64,000 bases of DNA. Source: CAWFLT01 sp963816795 (lineage in GTDB: Bacteria; Acidobacteriota; Vicinamibacteria; Vicinamibacterales; SCN-69-37). The translations under genes were made by a program, and so were the position numbers. The notes under the pieces are model-generated. The model did no database searches, was not told where the DNA came from, and saw only the letters and a program-made list of their open reading frames with translations. Below are positions 37,448 to 47,945 of the stretch, one piece after another. Location of the stretch: positions 62,001 through 126,000 of the forward strand of contig CAWFLT010000021.1 in NCBI GenBank assembly GCA_963816795.1. Direction: 5' to 3'. How positions within the stretch are numbered: the first letter of the stretch is position 1; every line of letters begins with the position of its first letter.

Positions 37448-38966
37448 TCAGCGGCGCTCCGGCCGCCAGAATCGCGACGTTCGCGTTACCAGCAGCTCCG
37501 CGGGCGCATAGCCCTCGGTGGTCGGCAGCCAGTCGTGGACGGGCGTTCGCGAATCGATCGCGACCACTGACTGGAACTGGTGCGACCGCATGGCCATTGA
37601 GAGCGCCTTCGCCAGGTTGAGCTCCGTCGCCGTCTGCCCGCCCCGAATGACATCCGAGATCATCACCGCGTGCGCGAACGTCGCCTTGCCTGCGCGGCGC
37701 GGCAGATCGCCGTGAAACGGCATGAACACCGGCCCAGGAATGCGCGCGACCGCCTGCACCAGGGCGTCGCCGGCGGCGACGTCTGCCGTCGTGGGCACGA
37801 AGCTGGCCGGCAAGTACCCGGCCCTCAGAATCTGCACGACGCACAGGCTGTAGACGACCGCGACCATGACAGCCGGTCTGCGCATCCGCGGCGCCAGATG
37901 CTCGACCGCGTGATGCGCGGCGAGCGCGAAGACGATCGGCGATCATCAGGTGCGCTGGCAGCACGACGTTGATGAAACTGAGCGAGTGGAGTCGCGAGAT
38001 CCAGGCGCCGGCCACGAACCCGACGGCGACCAGCAGGTAGAACCACGCGCGATCGCGATTCCCGCGGACCAGCTCCCAGCCAAGGTACGCGAGCGAGGCG
38101 GCCAACGCGATCGGCAGCGGTCCCGCCAGATCGTAGCGCCAGAAGCCGACGATCGACTGGATCGCCACCGGGTGCTGCCGCGGAACGAAATAGATGTAGT
38201 AGAGATACCAGCCGTCGAAGATCCGATCGAGCAGCAGGCAGCTGACACCGATCAGTCACGAACGTCGTGCCGGCAAATGCGGCGAATCGGCGCCAGCCGC
38301 GAGTCGCGCACCAGAGGGCCAGCGGGACGGCGATGATCAGTCCGGTCTGCTTCGTCAGGAACGACAGCGAAATCAGGACGCCGGCCACGGCCGCGCCCGC
38401 CGTGCCGTGAGACGTGCGCAAGACGTAGACCGCGAGCATCGCCAGGCACAGGAACAGCGAGTCGTTTCGCGCGAGATCCAGCCAGCCGCCAGTCCACCGA
38501 ACATCGCCGCAAAGAGGCCCGCCGCGAGCAGGCCGAATCGCCGTTCGCCCGTTTCATACGTCACGAGCCGGCTCGTGATCGCGAGCAGACCCGCCGACGC
38601 GACGATCGAAATCAGTCGCATCGGCACGACGCCAAGGCCAACGATCTTGCAGAGCACCGCGGCGGTGTAGAAGTAGCCCGGCGTGTAGGTCAGCGGGATG
38701 AAGTCCAGGGTCGGCGGCGGATACAGCGGACGCCCTTCGAGGATCATCCGCACGTGATCGACCATCGCGCCCTCGAGCCATTCGAGATCGAACGGATAGC
38801 GGACGCGGAGCGCGGCCAGCACCGCGTAGAGCACGAGGTAGCCGGCGGAGCCCGCGACGACCAACGCACGCAGCACGGCGACCGTAGTGCGGTGCGGAGC
38901 GCGCGGAGGTCGCGCGAATGGGGGTGGGGCCCCATTTGCAACTAAAGAAGATTTCGCGGCTCGCAT
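37448..38966 (-). CDS. GT-C-like (GT39-type) membrane protein, frameshifted
   Basis: ATG 38966 follows the previous stop. TM segments include LRALVVAGSAGYLVLYAVLA, FIPLTYTPGYFYTAAVLCKI, LLAAGLFAAMFGGLAAGW and AGAAVAGVLISLSFLTKQTG. The loop FDLEWLEGAMVDHVRMILEG, RPLYPPPTLDFIPLTY gives the acidic motif of lipid-linked sugar-utilising transferases. The last domain is soluble (VPTTADVAAGDALVQAVARI, GPVFMPFHGDLPRRAGKATF). Stop 37448-37450. At least four indels. The hairpin with GTGGGG loop lies within its N-terminal codons (ANGAPPPFARPP). The 125 bases between this gene and GT4 D hold no feature I recognise. Confidence 0.7.
38914..38939. repeat. Hairpin with GTGGGG loop, copy 2
   Basis: Arms GCGAATGGGG (38914-38923) and CCCCATTTGC (38930-38939; one G-T pair) flank the loop GTGGGG (38924-38929). 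The loop and the adjoining GGGG/CCCC are identical to the hairpin at 13085-13108, while outer stems differ but still pair. Confidence 0.8.
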
Positions 38967-38972
38967 CTGACG

Positions 38973-39489
38973 TCAGGCGCCCAGCCAAACTGTCTTCAGC
39001 GCCGACAGTTGCTCGAGGAGCGGCGCCCATCCGGCGCGGTAGGTGCCCCATTGCTCGAAGAAGGCGAGCGCCGTTCCGAACGCGCCCGCGTGCAGCGTGA
39101 GCAGGACGGCGCCGCCCGCAGGGGAGTCGTCCCGCACGAACAGGACGACGAGCGCGACGAGCGCCGCGGCGGCCGCCGCGGTCTGTGTGCGCTCGTGCCG
39201 ACGGCCGCGCTCATGCTCGCGAGATACAGGCCGCACGACGCGAGCGCCAGCCGCCCGAGCCAGATCCGGCTGCCGGAACGCAGCCCGAGCAGCACGGCCA
39301 GCCCGACACCGGCGGGCACGGCGACCAGCCAGGATCGACGGCAAGCCGGCGAGCAGGCCCGGCTGCGCGGTCTGGAAGATCGCCGGATCGGCCGGCCGCG
39401 GGCCGCCGATCATCCAGAGATAGAAACCCGCGGCGAGCCCAAGCCCGATCGCCGTCCCGCCAACCGTCAGCCAACGGCGTGAAGATCAT
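38973..39489 (-). CDS. Small multi-pass membrane protein in glycan cluster, frameshifted
   Basis: ATG 39489 overlaps the stop of the next gene (ATGA). The composite includes RWLTVGGTAIGLGLAAGFYL, WMIGGPRPADPAIFQTAQPG, LLAGLPSILAG, PAGVGLAVLLGLRSGSRIWL, GRLALASCGLYLASMSAA and TAAAAAALVALVVLFVRDDS, AGGAVLLTLHAGAFGTALAF and ends SALKTVWLGA. About four helices; the end FFEQWGTYRAGWAPLLEQLS is amphipathic. It looks like an accessory of the adjacent GT-C protein. No family is recognised. Confidence 0.55.
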
Positions 39490-41766
39490 CGCGCGACGCG
39501 CTCCTGGCCGGTCGGCTCGTGACGGAGGAGCGCCACCGCGGGACTTCCCGCTTCGTGCAGCCACGCCACCGGCCGGCTCGAGCGGCCGGGAATCGCATAG
39601 CCCGTGGTGTAGACGACGCGATCCGTCAACGACGACACGGCCCGGGCAAAGTCCGAAACCGCGGTCGGGTGGAGTGCCGGTCGCAGCCGCCCGTCCGCCT
39701 CGTGCACGATGAATCCCGCCGCGAACGGGAAGCGGGCGACGAGCACGGCATCGGCCGCGAGATCGGCGAGGGCGGCGGCGGTGGTGGCGACCATGTCAGG
39801 TTCGGCGACGCGATAGTACCGCGCCAACCGCTCACCACGCTCGCGCGTGGCCAGCGCCGCGTGACGCGACGTACAGCGTCGTCACGTCGCCTCGGGACGC
39901 CGCGATCAACCGATAGCGCGAATCGGCGCCGATCGCGTCTCGCGTCACCGGGCGGCCGAGATGGAACGGCGCACCCGTCCGCGAGTGAAACAGAAACGCC
40001 TCGGGCGGATGCGCAGGATCCTGGACGAAGTTCCAGAGGCGATTCTGGAGCTCGTGGCCGTAGGTGGACGCGGTCCAGAACACCGGCCAGTCGGCAGACT
40101 GGTACACCGTGAGACCGCGACCGCCGCTCGTGATCTCGTCGAGAGGCGCCCAGGCCAGCGAGAGCGGCCGATGATCCCAGTTGGCCGCCGCCGAGATAGC
40201 GGAACGGCGACAGCGCTCGCTGCGGCGGGGGAGTCTGCCGCGATCGGCTGCAGACGTCAGGAGCGGCCAGCGGGCGGCCGCCATCAGCAGCAACGACGAG
40301 CCGACGGCGACGATCGCCAGGGCGCGCAGGGACGAGCCGGCGCCCGGAAGCCGACCACGCGTCTCAGTCGACGAGTGCCGCGTAGCCGATGAAGACCGGC
40401 GCGCCGACGACGAGCACGAGCCGCGCGAAGACGAACAGGTCGGCGTGTCCGACGAGGAAGAGCGTCGCCAGTCCGAACGGCAACAGCGAGAGCAGCAGCA
40501 ATCGAGACACCGAACGCGCGCGCCGATCCTGCACGTAGCCGAATGAGCTGCAGCCCGACGGCCGGCGCCGCGAATCCCCAGAACAGAAAGCCGAAGCCGC
40601 CGTGGAACGTCCCGAGTCCCGGATCCCACAACCCGACACGCACGAGCCTCGAAGCGGATCGGCGACGATCGCCGACCAGCTGTTCCGGCCGATCTCGAGG
40701 GTGCCGTCGAAGATCGTCCGTCCGAACGCGCGGATCGGATACGGGTAGAACGGGATTGTTCAACACGATCCAGTCGCGAACGTACCAATACGCGCCCGAG
40801 ATGAGCATCGGCGCCGCAAAGAGGACCGCCGCGGTGACGCGCTGACCGCGCGGTCCGGACGACGCGGCCGATGACCCAGGTCGCCGCCACGGCAATCAAG
40901 GCGCACAAGCGTGAGCGTCGACACCTTCGTGCCCGCGAGCAGACCGACGCCGGTGCCGCCGAACGCGAGCGCGAGGCGCGATCCGGTGGCTTCGTAGTGC
41001 CAGAGCGCGATGACCGCCGAGAGGAGCCAGGCGGCGGAGATCAGATCGACATAGTTCGTCGTCGTCTGGAGGAGGCAGACGGGCATCGCGCCGAAGAGCG
41101 CGGCCGCCAGCACGGCGCCGCGAGGTGCGAGCGACGATCGTCGCGCGCAGCGCGTACACGGCCAGCATGCCGACGATCCAGAACGCGGCCTGTGGCGCCG
41201 CGATCCACTGGATGTTGCCCGTGAACAGCGGCACGAGCAGGAAGAGCATCTCCGCATTCAGCGGATAGCCGAAGTGGCCGCGCAGCTCGATCGGCAGGAC
41301 CGTCAGCCGGTGATCCTGTATCGCCTGATAGATCGGCGGCAGATGGTACGTCACGTCGTCGATCCCACGCGGGCGGGTAGACGGCCAGCGCCGTCAGAGA
41401 TCCAGGCGGTCGCGAACACAGCAGCACCGCGATGACGGCGAGCTCCCACGACAGCGCGGACCGGCCGGCTGCGATCGCCACGGCGAGATCGCGCCGGGCC
41501 ATGGCGGCGAGCGTGACCGACGGCTGAAGGGCGCGCCGCGCGAGTGTGAGGACGAGGACGGCGATCGCCGCGTTCGAGATACCGATCACCGCGTGAGTCA
41601 GCATCCCGTCGCGCCGGCGGCAGTGGTCGTCACGACCCACTGGCCGGACGCGCCGAGGCACGCGAGGAGGATGCGCGTCGACGCCGGCATCGCCGGTCCC
41701 CGCAGTCGCGACGACCGCGTACCAGGCGACGAAGACGAGGATCGTCAGCGCGACCAGGATCAGCAC
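39486..41766 (-). CDS. GT-C (GT39/PMT-like) glycosyltransferase with long C-terminal soluble part, frameshifted
   Basis: GTG 41766 starts VLILVALTILVFVAWYAVVA. The characteristic first loop is YPPAWDDVTYHLPPIYQAIQ with conserved acidic residues; HFGYPLNAEMLFLLVPLFTG, LLQTTTNYVDLISAAWLLSA and LALAFGGTGVGLLAGTKVST are typical. AAPMLISGAYWYVRDWIVLN, NPVLPVS precedes GFGFLFWGFAAPAVGLQLIR. The C-terminal domain (GGRGLTVYQSADWPVFWTAS, TYGHELQNRLWNFVQDPAHP, YYRVAEPDMVATTAAALADL, FIVHEADGRLRPALHPTAVS) is about 250 residues of soluble protein. The frame between VTTLYVAS and RHAALATRERGERLARYY needs one inserted base; I count at least five indels. Its stop overlaps the next gene. About 760 residues. 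Confidence 0.8.
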
Positions 41767-41776
41767 GTTGAGGATG

Positions 41777-42629
41777 CTAACGGAGACGCGAGACGAGCGC
41801 GACGATCCGGCGACCCCTGGGCGTAGGCACCAGGGCGCCGCTGCTCGCGTCCACGCCAAGCCATCCGGCGCGGACCAACTCGGCCAGCCGTTCGCTCTGG
41901 CCGCCGTGCGCGTGGTATCGGGAGATCAGCTCGTCGGCCGAGAGGGGCCCGTGCGTCGAGCATGTAGACCATCCGCAGGAGAATCGAGCTCTCGAGGTGA
42001 CTTCTGAGGCCAAACCACGCCAGCGTCGCCGCCGCTCCAGAAGACGAACGTCGGCACGACGCGCATCAGGCCGCCGGCCAGGAGGATCACCGCGGTCGTC
42101 GCAAACCCGACGAGATGAATGAGGCCGATTCGCGGGAGCGCCGACTGCAGCTTGCCAATCGGCCGCAGCCATTCGCAGCCGGCCAGCGTGAGGATGAATC
42201 CGCCGCAGAGAATCAGCAGCGCGGTCATCCCGGCAGCCGAGCCATCCGGTACAGCCACGCCAGCAGTCGCGCGAGGCCTCTGCCGATTGGCGAGAGCGTG
42301 AGGCGGTCTCCGTCAGTTCGGACCAGGCGATACCGCACGGCCTCGGCCACTCGATCGGCGATGCGGTCGTCGAAGGCCACTTCATGCGGGGGTCGCGCGT
42401 GCGCGATCGAGCAGGTGCAGGCTGACGCTGCGCGTCAGCATCGCACGCAGGATGAGCAGACCCACCCAGTAGCAGGGCCAGCCCGACGACGATGGCGACC
42501 GTCTCCGCGGGCCGGCGGTGCGGCCCGGGCAGCAGAACGACGGTCACGATCACGCCGAGCACGAGTCGCCGCACACGCCGCGTTGAACAGCGCCACGCGC
42601 GACCGCGCGACCACAAAGGCGATCGACAT
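41777..42629 (-). CDS. Membrane protein with two winged-helix-like segments, frameshifted
   Basis: The composite reads MSIAFVVARSRVALFN, then RRLVLGVIVTVVLLPGPHRR and ETVAIVVGLALLLGG (two helices). A soluble segment follows with MLTRSVSLHLLDRARATP, FDDRIADRVAEAVRYRLVRT and DGDRLTLSPIGRGLARLLAW. A second membrane part follows: MTALLILCGGFILTLAGCEW, IGLIHLVGFATTAVILLAGG. The C-terminal soluble segment is LSADELISRYHAHGGQSERL, AELVRAGWLGVDASSGALVP, TPRGRRIVALVSRLR. Both soluble parts have the winged-helix-like order helix, helix, wing ending in a (T/S)P-x-GR motif. I infer an internal duplication of membrane plus winged helix; at least four indels. It is directly upstream of the GT-C gene and could be a membrane-bound regulator of the cluster. 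Function unknown. Confidence 0.55.
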
Positions 42630-42721
42630 CAGCAGCCAGCCACCCGCGGCGGCAGATCGAGGGTCGTCACGGCCCGGGTAGACGCTATCGCAGAAAGGCG
42701 GCCGCGGGTCTGTGAAATAGT

Positions 42722-44069
42722 GTGGCCGTGCACGGCTACGAACGGCGCCTGCTCTTCGCGATCGTCGCGATCGCCCTTGCGCTGCGCGCCCTGCTCGCCG
42801 TCGAATCGCCGACGCCCTACGGCTACGTGTTCGACTTCTATCATGAAGGCGTCCAGCGGATGTACGCGCTCGGACGCCTGCCGATCGCGTCCGATTGCTG
42901 GCAGTGCTATCACCCGCCCGGCTCTTCTACGTCGCCGGACTGCCGTTCTACGCGCTCGGCAAGCGACCTGATGGGCGGGCCGGCCGGCATGGCCGATCCC
43001 GCACTCCCAGTGCTGACGCTGCTGTCGCTGTGCGCCGCGGCCGTGACGGCGTTCTACGGCGACCGGTTGTTGCGGCACTATCGCGTCACCGGCCATCGAA
43101 CGGCTGGTCGGTGTCGCGCTGCTGCTCGCGTTTCCGTGCCTCTTCATCAGCTCGTGGGGCATCGAGGCCGACATCGTCCTCACGGCGATCATGAGCGCGT
43201 TCATCTACTACTGCGTGCGCTTTTTCGAACGGCCGGGATGGCGGGCGGCGATTGGTCTCGGCGTGCTCGCCGGCCTCGCGTGCGCGACCAAGTATCACGG
43301 GCTGCTGGCGCCGGCGATCATCGGCGTGCTCGCGGCGATTCGTCTGCTGACCGGACCCGGCCGGCTGGCGATGGCGCGCTTTGCCGCCGTGGCGCTGATC
43401 ATCGCCGCGCTCGTCGGCGGCTGGAAGTACGTCGACAACGTCAAGCGGTACGGCACGCCGTTGTTCGCAAACGGATCGGCGCAGCAGGGCTTTGCCGTGA
43501 GCGGCCGCCCGAGCTTCGCGAGCCAGTACGATTTCCTGTCGCTCCGCCTGAACGATCTCTTTCGGTTGACCCGCGGCGACGTGCCGCCCGGCCACCTGAC
43601 GGATCTGCCGTTCTATCGCAGCGTCTGGACCAGCCTCCATGCCATGGCCTGGGGCGACATGAGTTTTTTCAGCGATCCGAGCCGGCACGGATTCTTCCGG
43701 CAGCCGTATCCGCGCAAGCGTATCGCGCCCGTGGCTCGCGAGCGCCGTGCTGGTGCTCGGACTCGTGCCGAATGCGCTCGCGCTGTTCGGCGCCGTCGGT
43801 CACGGCCACGGCGGCGCGAGTACTGGCCGCTGCTCGTGACCGGTGTGCTGGCCTGGGCGGCCTATGTCGCGTGGTTCCTCGCGCAGGAATCGTGGGCCCT
43901 GAAGACGAAATACCTGCTGTTCCTCCTGCCGATCTACGTCGTGTATGTCATTGAAGCGTGGCGCTGGATCGCGAGTCGATCGCGGATCGCGGGCATCGCC
44001 GTGACGTCGATCCTCGGGCTGCTGCTGGTCCTCACGAACCTGTATCTGCTGGATTTCGCGTGGAGCTGA
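42722..44069 (+). CDS. GT-C (GT39/PMT-like) glycosyltransferase, frameshifted
   Basis: GTG 42722 gives VAVHGYERRLLFAIVAIALA. The catalytic region has VFDFYHEGVQRMYALGRLPI and ASDCWQCYHPPLFYVAGLPF. Helices and loops: LPVLTLLSLCAAAVTAFYGD, ALLLAFPCLFISSWGIEADI, AFIYYCVRFFERPGWRAAIG and LACATKYHGLLAPAIIGVLA. Later SVWTSLHAMAWGDMSFFSDP and EYWPLLVTGVLAWAAYVAWF, ALKTKYLLFLLPIYVVYVIE. About 450 residues with at least four frame changes. It opens the divergent plus-strand pair of the glycan island, and its stop overlaps the next gene. Confidence 0.8.
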
Positions 44070-45607
44070 CGAGTCACCCGCTTGCGCTCCTGGCGTCGTT
44101 GTGGCTGGGCGTCTGGGTGGTCGTGCGCACGGCGAACTGGCAGCGATGGTCGGGATCCGTGCGGCTGCCGGCCCGTGGGCCGCGGTGGCCCTTCAGTTCA
44201 CCTTCATGTCGATCGTCGGTCTGGTACGTCTGGCAGGCGGCGTACTTCGATCCCGCGGAGCCGACCATCACGGCCATCTCCGCCCTGATCGGCCACGGAC
44301 ATCCGCTGTATCCCGCGATCGATGCGCTCTGAGCGTTTCGTGCACGTCTACGGGCCGGGGCTGTTTCTCGTCCATGCGGCGGCGCTTGGCGGTCGCCGGT
44401 TCGAGCATCTTCGTCTCGAAGGCCGTCGGGGCCGTCGCGATCGGCTTGTCGCTGGTGTTCACCCAGCGCGCGGTGACCCGGCAAGCCGGCGACGGGGTCG
44501 GCGTCGTCGCTGGCGCGACGCTGGCGGCCACCTACCTGATGTTCGGCAACGTGACGTTCTGGACGCGTGCGGAGCCGCTCTTGATCATGTGCCGTCGCCG
44601 CGGGCCTCTGGCTCGTGCACCTGCGCCGGCCGGTCGCGGTCGATCGGCCTCGGCCTGGCGACGGGGCTGGCGGTCAGCCTGAAGATCTCGGCGCCGGCGT
44701 ATCTGCTGCCGTTGTTCGTCCTGCTGTTCTTCAAGCAGCGTCTCTCGGGTGCGCTCGCCGCCGCGGCGATCGCGCTGGTGGTCGCGCTCCTGCCATTCGT
44801 GAGCCGCGAGATTTCGCTGGCGAACTACATCGAGTATCTCCAACTCTCGGCCGGCAACGGTCTGCGTCGGCGCCAAGCTGCGCCAGAACGCGCGAGTGGC
44901 TGCTTTTTTTCGCCGCGCCGCTTGGCGCCGCGGTGATCTCCGGGAGGCGCCTCGGCACGTCAGACCGTGCCGACCTGGCCGTCCTGGCCGCTGCCGCGCT
45001 CGGGAGCGTCGCCATCGCGATCATCGGCGCGAGGCCGGGCGGTGGGCCGTACCACTTCCTGCCGTTCGTTCCCGTGTGGGTGTGGCTGGCCCTGAGTCGT
45101 CCGGCTGGGACCTGGCAGGTGAGTCGGGCGCGCGCCGGCGGCGTCGCGTTCATGCTCGTCGCCGTGATGGTCGCGATCCCGCGGCAGATCACGCTGTATC
45201 GCACGATTGAAAGCCGCCCGCTCGAGCCGGCGATCGAGGACGTGCGCCGCTTTGCCGCGGCACACCCGGCGAGCCCGATCGCGGTTGGCTACGCCGGCAC
45301 ATCCCGCTGGTCCGACGCCCGCGTCGAGATCGTGTTCCTTCAGCGGGATTACCTGCTGGACGCGCCGGCCGTCCAGGAGCATCGCTTGTCGGGACTCGAC
45401 CTGCCAGTGGCGACGTATCAGGCGATGGACACGTGTCGCGCGGAGTATTGGCTGATTCCTACCGGCGCCGAGCCGTTCTCGGTGCCGAGCGCCTACTCGC
45501 CCCTGGGACCGCCCGACGTCTTCCCGGAGGCATTTCGCCGCGCATTCCGGCAGCGCTACATGCTCACGTCAAGGACGACGTTCTTCGACGTCTGGAGATG
45601 TAAGTAG
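44060..45607 (+). CDS. GT-C-like membrane glycosyltransferase, frameshifted
   Basis: GTG 44060 overlaps the preceding stop (10 bases). VELTSHPLALLASLWLGVWV begins it; the sequence continues FTFMSIVGLVWYVWQAAYFD, PAEPTITAISALIGHGHPLY and VHVYGPGLFLVHAAAL, typical of GT39-like first loops. Then FVSKAVGAVAIGLSLVFTQR, AATYLMFGNVTFWTRAEPLL, LAVSLKISAPAYLLPLFVLL and YHFLPFVPVWVWLALSRPAG. The C-terminus is soluble (RQITLYRTIESRPLEPAIED, SPIAVGYAGTSRWSDARVEI, FPEAFRRAFRQRYMLTSRTT) and ends DVWRCK. About 515 residues with at least four indels. Confidence 0.75.
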
Positions 45608-45612
45608 GGGGC

Positions 45613-45642
45613 GGGTACGCACAGGTGCGACCCATCGTACCC
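45613..45642. terminator. Small inverted repeat between convergent genes
   Basis: GGGTACG (45613-45619) is inverted as CGTACCC (45636-45642) in the 37 bases between the ends of two convergent GT-C genes. It has no T-run, so termination is only a possibility. The GTAC word links it to the repeats at 29.2 and 54.0 kb. Confidence 0.35.
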
Positions 45643-45644
45643 GT

Positions 45645-47143
45645 CTATTGTCTCTGCCGCCCGTAGAACGACGATCGGTCGGTGAAGTAGCGCCACAGAA
45701 TGGCCGGCGCCTCGCGCGGCAGGACGACGAACGTGTTCCACGCGTTCTCGCGGAGCGTCAGGCGCTGGCGATCCATGCGGTGCAGCGCGAACTGGGCGAT
45801 GAGCCCGAGATTCCACCAGAGGCAGAGCACGACGGCCGCCACCAGGGCGCGGCGCGGCAGCGGTGCCGGCGGGGCGGCGGCGATCAGGCGCCGCGAGGCC
45901 CACGGTCAGGATCGGCGTCAGGCCCAACGAAGCGCCGCTGACCGAACGATCCCTGAAGCGTCCACGAATCCACGGCACCGGTGACGTAGATCTGCGCCGC
46001 CACCATCACGAGGGCGATCGACGCCGATCCACTGCGCGTCAGGGTGGACCGCGCGACTGCGTGCCGAGCGCGAGGAGGACCACGCCGATGAGCGCCAGCG
46101 ATGGCGAGCGGCGTCCACGCGAAGAACCCGTGCGCCGGCGAGAACAGCACTTCGAGCGCGTGCGGCGAGGTCCAGATCATCTTGCGGGCGACGAGGTCGG
46201 TCGGCCGCGGCTGGCCGTTGAGCGCCTGGTAGGCGAGTAGTTGCGGCGCAAACGCCAGGAGGAACGACACCGCGCCGACGAGTACCGCGGTGATGGCCGT
46301 GCGCGGTGCGAGGGGCGTGGTGCGGCTCTCGAACGGTGCTGAGTGCGCGCTGCCGGGTGTTAGCTGCTGGGTGGCGGGTGCTGTCGGGTCCGGCCTGGGC
46401 CCTGGGCCTTGGGCCTTTGGCCTTGCGTGGGCCCTGGGCCTCGAGAGCGCGGTCCACGCGAAATCGATGGCCGGACCAGCGATGAAGAAGATGTCCTGCT
46501 CGCGCACCATGGCCATCAGCGCGCCGCTCAGCCCGAGCCAGGCGGCGCCGGCGGGCGACCAGCGAGTCGCGCACGCGCAGCCAGACCGTGATGAACAGCG
46601 CCACCGCGAACGCGGAACACGCGTGCGAGAACGGCGGCGTGACGTACATGTAGTACACGAGCGGCGTGCCGATCCAGATCACGACCGCGGCGAGCGCGCC
46701 ACGGCCGACGATCCGTCCGGCGATGCGCGCCGAGAGCCAGACCGCGAGAAATCCGTAGACAGGCCGATCCGTAACTCGACGGCGGCGATGTACGGCGCGC
46801 TGAGCCCGTCGGCGCGGGCGCCGGTCGCAAGCGCGACGACGTGGCCGACGGCGTAGAACGGCGCCCACAGGATCGCCGTGCCGATGGGCGCGAAGTTGAT
46901 CCGGCGGCCGGCCTCGTTCGTGCGCTCGAGAAACGTCTCGTGAAAGTCCGGGTTGCGGGCGGCCCCGGTGTCGTAGAAATAGCGGTACTCGTTCTCGAAG
47001 TCCACGTCGCGATCGAAGGCCCAGGATCGGAGCCACGAGAAGTATTGAATCTCGTCCGACGCGTAGATCCGGGTGGTGACGGCGGGCAGCGAGAGGAGGA
47101 AGACGAGCGCGATCAGCAGCCAGAGGCGGCGGTCGCGGGTCAC
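45645..47143 (-). CDS. GT-C-like membrane glycosyltransferase with repeat-derived insertion, frameshifted
   Basis: GTG 47143 overlaps the CPBP protease stop. VTRDRRLWLLIALVFLLSLP is the first helix; TTRIYASDEIQYFSWLRSWA and DVDFENEYRYFYDTGAARNP are the catalytic-side loop with Asp/Glu pairs. INFAPIGTAILWAPFYAVGH, VALATG and WLSARIAGRIVGRGALAAVV, PLVYYMYVTPPFSHACSAFA follow. Between DIFFIAGPAIDFAWTAL and AITAVLVGAVSFLLAFAPQL lies a stretch of about 45 Pro/Ala/Gln-rich residues (ARPKAQGPGPRPDPTAPATQ) encoded by a GGCCC-type repeat. SPHALEVLFSPAHGFFAWTP and DSWTLQGSFGQRRFVGL come later. It ends TDRSSFYGRQRQ. At least four indels. Confidence 0.75.
46320..46445. repeat. GGGCCC-word repeat inside a coding frame
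   Basis: A block of TGCTGGGTG-type words (46340-46385) and CCTGGGCCCTGGGCCTT words (46390-46440) lies inside the GT-C gene at 45645-47143. The 17-base word 46394-46410 is the reverse complement of 26982-26998. It is read in frame without a stop. Confidence 0.8.
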
Positions 47144-47945
47144 ATGCCGAGCGAGCGCGCGATCATCTGCTGCGCCACCTGCGCGCCGTTGAAGCACGCA
47201 TGGTTGACCATCGGCATCACCGACGATCCGCCGCTTGAGGTAGAGGAGGCCCCAGAGCAGCCCGAGCGAGCCGACGGCGATCGCGACGTCGAGCCCCTGG
47301 TCGAAGTGCAGCGCGCCGAAGAGCAGCGTGTAGCCGCCAAGCGCCGCGGCCTGGCCAAATCGGACGCCGCCGAGGACGCGCTGGAACCGGTGGAGGAAGA
47401 ACCCTCGCTGCAGCTCCTCGCGCACGCCGCCCGCCAGGACGACGACGACGAGGAAAATGGCGGCGTCGTAGGGATTCTGCATGTACTGGGCGATCGGACT
47501 TTCCTTGACGGTGTGCAGCCACGGCGCGACGGCGCGCAAGGCCGAGGACGATGGCGGTGACGCCGATGAGCACGACCGGCACGAGCGCCAGCCCGCGCCA
47601 GACTTCGCCCCAGATCGGGCGGCGGCCGAGGAACACGTCACGCGACTCCTCGCCGCTGAGGATGAGGAAGACGCGGATGAGCAAGCGCGACGAGCGCCGT
47701 GTCGAACAGGCTCAGCGTCGCGAAGAACTGCGAGCGAGATCGCGCCGTCGCCTCGCCAGGATCGGCACGTCCAGGAACGAGCACCAGCATCGTCGGCGAT
47801 CGCAAGCTGGGTGGGGAGGATGCCGCAGACCAGGACGGCCTGAATGACGGCAAACCAGCGCGGCAGCAACGGCGACCGCGGCAGCGACGAGGGCCGGCGC
47901 GCCGGGCGACTCCGTCAGCGGCAGCGCCGCGGGCGCGTGGTCCAC
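47140..47945 (-). CDS. CPBP-family intramembrane metalloprotease, frameshifted
   Basis: CPBP (CAAX-like) proteases are multi-pass membrane enzymes that bind zinc or act as glutamyl proteases. GTG 47945 gives VDHAPAALPLTESPGAPALV. Helices: RWFAVIQAVLVCGILPTQLA, FFATLSLFDTALVALLIRVF and GLALVPVVLIGVTAIVLGL. The EExxxR-like motif is LAGGVREELQRGFFLHRFQR; FGALHFDQGLDVAIAVGSLG has the second motif (FxxxH-like) and MVNHACFNGAQVAQQMIARS the HxxxN-like third. Stop TGA at 47140-47142 (GM then stop) overlaps the next gene. Several indels. It may process or protect glycan-anchored proteins, but this is not shown. Confidence 0.8.
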
